Positions 13,512 to 17,564 of a DNA stretch of 17,564 nt are shown one piece after another (position 1 is the stretch's first letter; each line of letters begins with the position of its first letter). This DNA is from an uncultured Eubacteriales bacterium. GTDB taxonomy: Bacteria > Bacillota > Clostridia > Oscillospirales > CAG-272. Location of the stretch: positions 1-17,564 of the forward strand of contig CASEEB010000013.1 of assembly GCA_949286815.1 (NCBI GenBank), in the 5' to 3' direction. The translations under genes and the position numbers were made by a program. The notes below the pieces were generated by a model that searched no databases, had not been told where the DNA came from, and saw only the letters and a program-made list of their open reading frames with translations.

Positions 13512-14807
13512 TTAAATACTTGCGCTGCGGTTGATTTGAGCAGATGAAATATCTGACACCAATTTTATATCAGCGCCGAGGGAAGCGAATTTTTCGGTGA
13601 TTTTATAATATCCTCGTTCAATTTTGTCTATTTCAAGGAGCTCGGAGGTGCCCTCGCTTGCAAGAGCTGCTATCACCATTGCGGCTCCGGCGCGAAGATC
13701 TCTGCAGACCAGCGGCGCGCCGGTCATAGGAGAACCTCCTCTGATAATGGAATGGTTGGCGCTTACTTTAATATCCGCGCCCATTTTAGCAAGTTCGTCA
13801 GTATATTGAAACCGATTATCGAAAACCTGTTCGTGAATGTCAGACGCGCCTTCCGCAAAGCAAAGCATGGCGGAGAACTGCGGCTGCATGTCTGTGGCAA
13901 ATCCCGGATAAGGACCTGTTGTGAGAGAAATTCCCTTAAGCTTACCGGTGCTTTCCACGGTTATGTAATCACTCCCGGTAATAACATTTACGCCGGCTTC
14001 TTCAAGCTTGATTGAAATAGCCTCAAGGTGCTTGGGTATGACGTTTCTTACCGTTACTTTGCCTCCTGTGGCAGCTACCGCCGCCATATACGTGCCCGCT
14101 TCAATCATATCGGGAATGATAGAGTAACGACAGCCGTGAAGTTTTGAAACGCCCTTGATTTTTATAACCGAAGTTCCGGCTCCTATGATGTTCGCGCCGC
14201 AAGCGTTGAGAAATACCGCAAGGTCTACAATGTGAGGCTCACGGGCGGCATTGTCTATGATCGTGACTCCGTCGGCGAGGACAGAAGCGAGGATAGTGTT
14301 CACGGTGGCGCCTACGGAAACCTTGTCAAAGAATATGGAATTTCCTTTGAGGTAGGAATCTGTCGTAATCTCGATTCTTCCGTTTCTGTGCGAGCAGTGA
14401 GCGCCCAGTGCCTCGAAAGCCTTCATATGCAAATCAAGAGGGCGGGGACCTATACTGCATCCTCCGGGTGAATAAACGCTCGATTTTCCGAATCTGCCAA
14501 GCTCCGCACCGAGTATATAGGAAGAACCGCGCAGCTTTGACGCCAACTCGTTCGGGGAAGAACCGGGAATAATATTTCTGCAATTTATCTGAACGGAGTT
14601 TTTGGTGAGCATTTTGACGTCCGCTCCCATGGAAGAGAGAATCATAAGCAATGTTTCGATGTCGCTGATAGGAGGGATATTGTCGATTATACAGGTCTCC
14701 TTATTGAGCATACAAGCGCAAATAACCGGAAGGGCAGCGTTTTTCATTCCGCTTATAGAAACATTGCCGTATAGCGGATTTCCTCCGCTGATAATAATTT
14801 TATCCAT
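13512..14807 (-). CDS. murA: UDP-N-acetylglucosamine 1-carboxyvinyltransferase (MurA)
   Basis: 431 residues. MurA transfers the enolpyruvyl group of phosphoenolpyruvate to UDP-GlcNAc, the first committed step of peptidoglycan synthesis, in the cytoplasm; it is the fosfomycin target. The fold is the two-domain inside-out alpha/beta barrel of the EPSP synthase family. Lys22 in GMKNAALPV, Arg93 in KLRGSSYILG and the reactive Cys117 in SPGGCSIGPRPLDLH are present; a Cys here predicts ordinary fosfomycin sensitivity of this enzyme. GGAGG stands 8 bases before the ATG. Many Firmicutes carry two MurA copies (MurA and MurZ), and I cannot tell which this is. It is convergent with spoIVA and appears monocistronic, with a long leader. 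An adjacent sporulation gene is suggestive but does not prove a spore-cortex role. Confidence 0.95.
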   Translation of the reverse strand: MDKIIISGGNPLYGNVSISGMKNAALPVICACMLNKETCIIDNIPPISDIETLLMILSSMGADVKMLTKNSVQINCRNIIPGSSPNELASKLRGSSYILGAELGRFGKSSVYSPGGCSIGPRPLDLHMKAFEALGAHCSHRNGRIEITTDSYLKGNSIFFDKVSVGATVNTILASVLADGVTIIDNAAREPHIVDLAVFLNACGANIIGAGTSVIKIKGVSKLHGCRYSIIPDMIEAGTYMAAVAATGGKVTVRNVIPKHLEAISIKLEEAGVNVITGSDYITVESTGKLKGISLTTGPYPGFATDMQPQFSAMLCFAEGASDIHEQVFDNRFQYTDELAKMGADIKVSANHSIIRGGSPMTGAPLVCRDLRAGAAMVIAALASEGTSELLEIDKIERGYYKITEKFASLGADIKLVSDISSAQINRSASI

Positions 14808-15069
14808 GATGTATACCTCCGTTCCGTCCTTGGGGGCGGTTAAAATCAGACTTTTGTTTTTATGCAGTGCAATTTTTCTTAAAGCGGTTTATATAAATTT
14901 CTCGTTTTAAAACTTTTTGGCATTGTCATTTTAAGGTTATATTTGATAAGTCCAGATAAGTGGATCTTTTTATGCTGCTCAAAGCTGTATGTACGATTAT
15001 TCGTTATCCGCTTGGTTTTAAAATATTCGGATGCTTTGCCGTTTTACGGTGCCGCATCACGGTGTATAT

Positions 15070-15098
15070 ATTATATCATAAAGTGTGGAAAAAGTAAA
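15070..15098 (-). promoter_or_regulatory. Candidate murA promoter
   Basis: On the minus strand TTTACT (15098-15093) and TATAAT (15075-15070) are 17 bases apart, with TGA directly before the -10. Transcription would begin near 15063, about 255 bases upstream of the murA ATG. The surrounding AT-richness raises the risk of a chance match. Confidence 0.45.
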
Positions 15099-15351
15099 TA
15101 CAGTGCCTGCATAATTTATAATTTGTTTACAATATTTTACATAAAACATTGTCGAATTATATAATTTATGTCGTATATATAAATTAGAATATTTGTACTT
15201 TATACGCCCATTTGACGGCAAATTATTAAATAAAAATGAATATATCAAACATTTATAAATATAATATTAATTAACGATTAAATTGAATTTATAATTAATG
15301 TCATATATAAATTATTTATTATACTACGACATAATATAGAGCTTAGAAATA

Positions 15352-15395
15352 AAAAAATCATCTCACAGAAAGTATATTCCGTGAGATGATTTTTT
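15352..15395 (-). terminator. Strong terminator downstream of the DUF3810 gene
   Basis: Perfect 15-bp arms (15352-15366 and 15381-15395) around a 14-base loop. The arms begin with six A and end with six T, so it can act in both directions. It lies about 50 bases after the stop of the minus-strand gene and also shields murA from read-through. Confidence 0.9.
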
Positions 15396-15444
15396 GTTAA
15401 TTTGTCGAAAGGGCACGTTGAATTAAATTTAAATAAACGCTTAT

Positions 15445-16677
15445 TTAATTGATTATATTTTCGCTTTTGAGATATGCCACAGTGAGATCAACCACCATAC
15501 CGTAGCTCTTGCTGCCCTCGGTTCCCTGAAGCTTAAGGTAGGTATCGTTGACCGTGTTTGAAACCTTGCTTGATACCGAGTGACGGTATTTTTCAAAAAA
15601 CTTGTTATATGCCGCCTGCTCGCTTATTATCTCATCGTTCAGGTGAGCTCTTGCTTCGTAATACAGTTCCTTGTCCGCGCTGTATAACGCGTTTGCCACA
15701 TATTCGTAAATATTAAGATAAGCAGAGTATCTTATATATTTGTCATCCGAGCGTATACAGACAAGAAACGCTATCATGTTGGCCTCATCCTCGCGCGCTA
15801 TACCGCGTTGATGCGCAAGCTCGTGCGCGGCTGTGTATGGGATGGTATAGTCCGGAAACGCGATATTGACGTTTGCCTCTCCTGTGAAGAAAGAATACAC
15901 TCCCGTGATGTGGGTATATGACATTGCGTCACTGAGCATTACCGGTTTGAGTTTTGAATTGAAATTGTTTATGAAGTCATAATCCTCGCAAAAAGAATCA
16001 TATGCTTCAATCAGCTTTTTATTCATTTCGTCAAAGCTGTAAGGCATCACGGAAGACCCGGATATATCACTGTTGAGACCTTCCGCCTCTTTGGCAGCCA
16101 TTTCGGCAAGATAAACCGCTGCGTCGTACAATTCCCGAGCCTCGATTTCTTTTTGCTCAAGTCCGAGCTTGTCTTCAAGCGAAGAACCTTTGTAGCCCGC
16201 GGCAAAATTCAATACAAAGGTTGAAAGAAGAATACTTAGCACGGCGACAAGATTTATTACCGAAATCCAGGTGGTTTTCCAGGTCATACATCTGTTTTTC
16301 AGTATATACCGGATTATCAGTACAAAAATCAAGGGCAACAATATTATTGCCATCTCCGCGACAGAAAACGGAAGAATACCCAAAATATACGCGAAGGCGG
16401 TACGAAAGACCGAGCTTATATGAATATTGAAGAAATCCGCAAAATTTTCGTTGACACATATGATTATATATAAAATCAGACACACCGCGGCGATTGAAAA
16501 AGAAATTTTGGCGAAAAGCGATACGCGCTCATACTTGGGATTGACCGGGGCCCAGTTTAATCTTTCTTCGCGGGAAAGACTTGCGTATTCCGAGGGCGAT
16601 ATGGTTTCTCTGTCGGAAAAAGGGTGTACGTCTAAGTCTTTTTCTGTGGATTTGTTTTTCTTAAGTTTTTTAAACAT
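15445..16677 (-). CDS. DUF3810-family membrane protein with HExxH motif
   Basis: 410 residues. A charged cytoplasmic N-terminus (1-50) is followed by three probable membrane segments (about 54-75, 95-123 and 137-159) and a large domain (160-410). This domain carries AAHELAHQRGIAREDEAN: His285, Glu286 and His289 form a zinc-metalloprotease HExxH motif, and Glu298 is a candidate third ligand. This motif and the three-helix layout are what I know of DUF3810, a family without an assigned role. A zinc-dependent peptidase at the membrane is plausible but unproven. The ATG has AAAGGA about 9 bases upstream. It lies 74 bp after the pseudouridine synthase gene, so the two may be co-transcribed; a weak promoter-like TATAAG also lies in that gap (about 16730). 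Confidence 0.8.
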   Translation of the reverse strand: MFKKLKKNKSTEKDLDVHPFSDRETISPSEYASLSREERLNWAPVNPKYERVSLFAKISFSIAAVCLILYIIICVNENFADFFNIHISSVFRTAFAYILGILPFSVAEMAIILLPLIFVLIIRYILKNRCMTWKTTWISVINLVAVLSILLSTFVLNFAAGYKGSSLEDKLGLEQKEIEARELYDAAVYLAEMAAKEAEGLNSDISGSSVMPYSFDEMNKKLIEAYDSFCEDYDFINNFNSKLKPVMLSDAMSYTHITGVYSFFTGEANVNIAFPDYTIPYTAAHELAHQRGIAREDEANMIAFLVCIRSDDKYIRYSAYLNIYEYVANALYSADKELYYEARAHLNDEIISEQAAYNKFFEKYRHSVSSKVSNTVNDTYLKLQGTEGSKSYGMVVDLTVAYLKSENIIN

Positions 16678-16701
16678 AGAAATATTCCTTTCTTTTCTGA
16701 C

Positions 16702-16724
16702 AATGTCGGCTGATTTAATGTCGG
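16702..16724. repeat. Short direct repeat AATGTCGG before the DUF3810 gene
   Basis: AATGTCGG occurs at 16702-16709 and 16717-16724, 15 bases apart start to start, in the 74-bp gap between the pseudouridine synthase and DUF3810 genes. Spacing near 1.5 helical turns is compatible with tandem binding by a regulator, but two 8-mers could be chance. Confidence 0.3.
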
Positions 16725-16751
16725 TTCACTTATACATTATTTAAAACATTT

Positions 16752-17564
16752 TCAAAGTATGTTGCCGTATAAATCCTCTGTAAATTTTTCTGTTTTCTGT
16801 CCGGTTATTTTAAAAAACAGGTCTGCTATATCAGGCGGAGTGGCGGCGCGAAATGTTTTAAGCTGCTTTGACAGCGGCATAGGTATGGTTATGGCCGCGG
16901 CGTGAAGAGCGTGCCGTGATATGAGCAAAGAGGCTTTTCCGTATAGTTCGTCGCCAAGGATGGGATGTCCTATAGAGGAAAAATGTACTCTCAGCTGATG
17001 TGTGCGACCGGTTTCGGGTAAAACGTCGACAAGAGTTATACCGTTTCCCGAGTACAGCACCTTGTAATTTGTAATTGCCTGCATCGCGCCCGGTGTTTCG
17101 GAACCGCATACGGTTCTTGTGATAATGCTGTCAGATTCTCTTTTTATATAGCTGTCTACAGTAATTATACGTCCGTCAAGCGGAAGCTCTCCCGAAAGAA
17201 CAGCCAGATATCGCTTGGTTATTTGTTTATTTGTAAATGCGCCGTAAAGCTGAGAAGCGGCCATTCTGTTTTTGGAAATCAGAACAACACCGCTGGTATT
17301 TCTGTCAAGCCTTCCGGCAGCCCTGAATACAAACGGGATGTTGCGCAGAGAAAATATATACGCAAGCGCGTTTGCAAGCGTATCATCCGTATGCCCGTGT
17401 GACGGGTGAGTCGGCATATTGGGAGGCTTGTTTACCGCGATAAGATTTTCGTCTTCATAAATAATTTCGACAGGTATATCGACCGGTTTGATATTGTGAT
17501 TTATGCTGTCGATATTGTCTTCTTCTTTTATTGACAGCGTCTCTCCCGCGCTGAGAATATAACG
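16752..17564 (-). CDS. RluA/RluD-family rRNA pseudouridine synthase, 5' end missing
   Basis: The frame is open from the right edge (17564) to a TGA at 16752-16754, giving the last 270 residues; about 20-50 residues at the start, including most of any S4 domain, lie outside. It would isomerise uridines in 23S rRNA. Visible motifs are EIIYEDENLIAVNKPP followed by NMPTHPSHGHTDDTLANAL, the catalytic Asp in AAGRLDRNTSGVVLISKN, and ETGRTHQLRVHFSSIGHPILGD near the C-terminal third, all standard for RluA/RluD enzymes and different from RsuA. An ATG at 17415-17417 is an internal Met in the conserved KPPNMPTHPS motif, not the start. The target sites (RluD-type 1911/1915/1917 or another) cannot be fixed from the sequence. 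It is probably co-transcribed with the DUF3810 gene. Confidence 0.9.
   Translation of the reverse strand, partial: RYILSAGETLSIKEEDNIDSINHNIKPVDIPVEIIYEDENLIAVNKPPNMPTHPSHGHTDDTLANALAYIFSLRNIPFVFRAAGRLDRNTSGVVLISKNRMAASQLYGAFTNKQITKRYLAVLSGELPLDGRIITVDSYIKRESDSIITRTVCGSETPGAMQAITNYKVLYSGNGITLVDVLPETGRTHQLRVHFSSIGHPILGDELYGKASLLISRHALHAAAITIPMPLSKQLKTFRAATPPDIADLFFKITGQKTEKFTEDLYGNIL

Larger units (their letters stand above)
14808..15444. other. Long intergenic region between the DUF3810 gene and murA
   Basis: No convincing gene is present in these 637 bases. The left part (to about 15063) would be the murA leader, with a hairpin at 15030-15058 (GATGC/GCATC outer arms, CCGT/ACGG inner arms). 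The middle part (about 15100-15350) is strikingly AT-rich by eye and contains TATGTCGTA (15167-15175) and its inverse TACGACATA (15325-15333). The right end holds the terminator of the DUF3810 gene. Short open frames here look like chance products of AT-rich sequence. Confidence 0.6.

Noticed and set aside
14943..15248. Short open frames on both strands in the AT-rich gap upstream of murA
   Set aside because: Low-complexity I/Y/K-rich products without a good Shine-Dalgarno, overlapping promoter and leader sequences; expected by chance.
15352..15395. The long inverted repeat as an insertion-sequence end or CRISPR-like repeat
   Set aside because: It is single, with A-run and T-run flanks and a 14-base loop, exactly the form of a bidirectional terminator.
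17415..17417. ATG as the start of the right-edge pseudouridine synthase
   Set aside because: The frame is open to the window edge and the 49 upstream codons encode the conserved VNKPP and YEDENL segments of the family, so this Met is internal.

Overview
The window looks like chromosomal DNA of an endospore-forming, anaerobic-type Firmicute (Bacillota, probably class Clostridia). The strongest evidence is a full-length SpoIVA, which is confined to spore formers. Strong AGGAGG-type ribosome binding sites and sigma-A-like promoters agree. I cannot name the genus. I see no rRNA, tRNA, CRISPR array, transposase or integrase; it reads as ordinary core genome with a small carbohydrate-catabolism segment.

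Layout. Positions 1-467 (minus): the start of a GyrI-like effector-binding domain protein that runs off the left edge. 511-666 (minus): an open stretch lacking a start codon, possibly a gene remnant. 675-3779 (minus): a complete GH2 beta-galactosidase with a promoter whose -10 lies inside an 18-bp palindrome, and a structured leader. 3780-4225: divergent regulatory region. 4226-8146 (plus): probable operon of an RsuA-family rRNA pseudouridine synthase, a short clan-A (GH42-like) glycosidase and an unusual GH13-like enzyme with an extra N-terminal domain. 8270-10423 (plus): Tex. 10628-11740 (plus): an orphan UgpC/MsmK-type ABC ATPase followed by two terminators. 11974-13452 (plus): SpoIVA. 13512-14807 (minus, convergent): MurA. 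14808-15444: an AT-rich intergenic region with a long murA leader and a strong terminator. 15445-16677 (minus): a DUF3810 membrane protein with HExxH. 16752-17564 (minus): an RluA/RluD-family pseudouridine synthase cut by the right edge.

How the genes may work together. The three glycosidases (GH2, GH42-like, GH13-like) lack visible signal peptides, so they probably act in the cytoplasm on imported oligosaccharides. The UgpC-type ATPase is the kind that powers several sugar importers at once, but no permease or binding protein is visible here. The other genes are housekeeping or developmental: rRNA modification, Tex, peptidoglycan precursor synthesis and spore coat basement layer.

The best candidate for something new is the pair of atypical glycosidases at 5038-8146, with the regulatory DNA between them and lacZ. 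I did not find a clear new defence, mobile or RNA-guided system.
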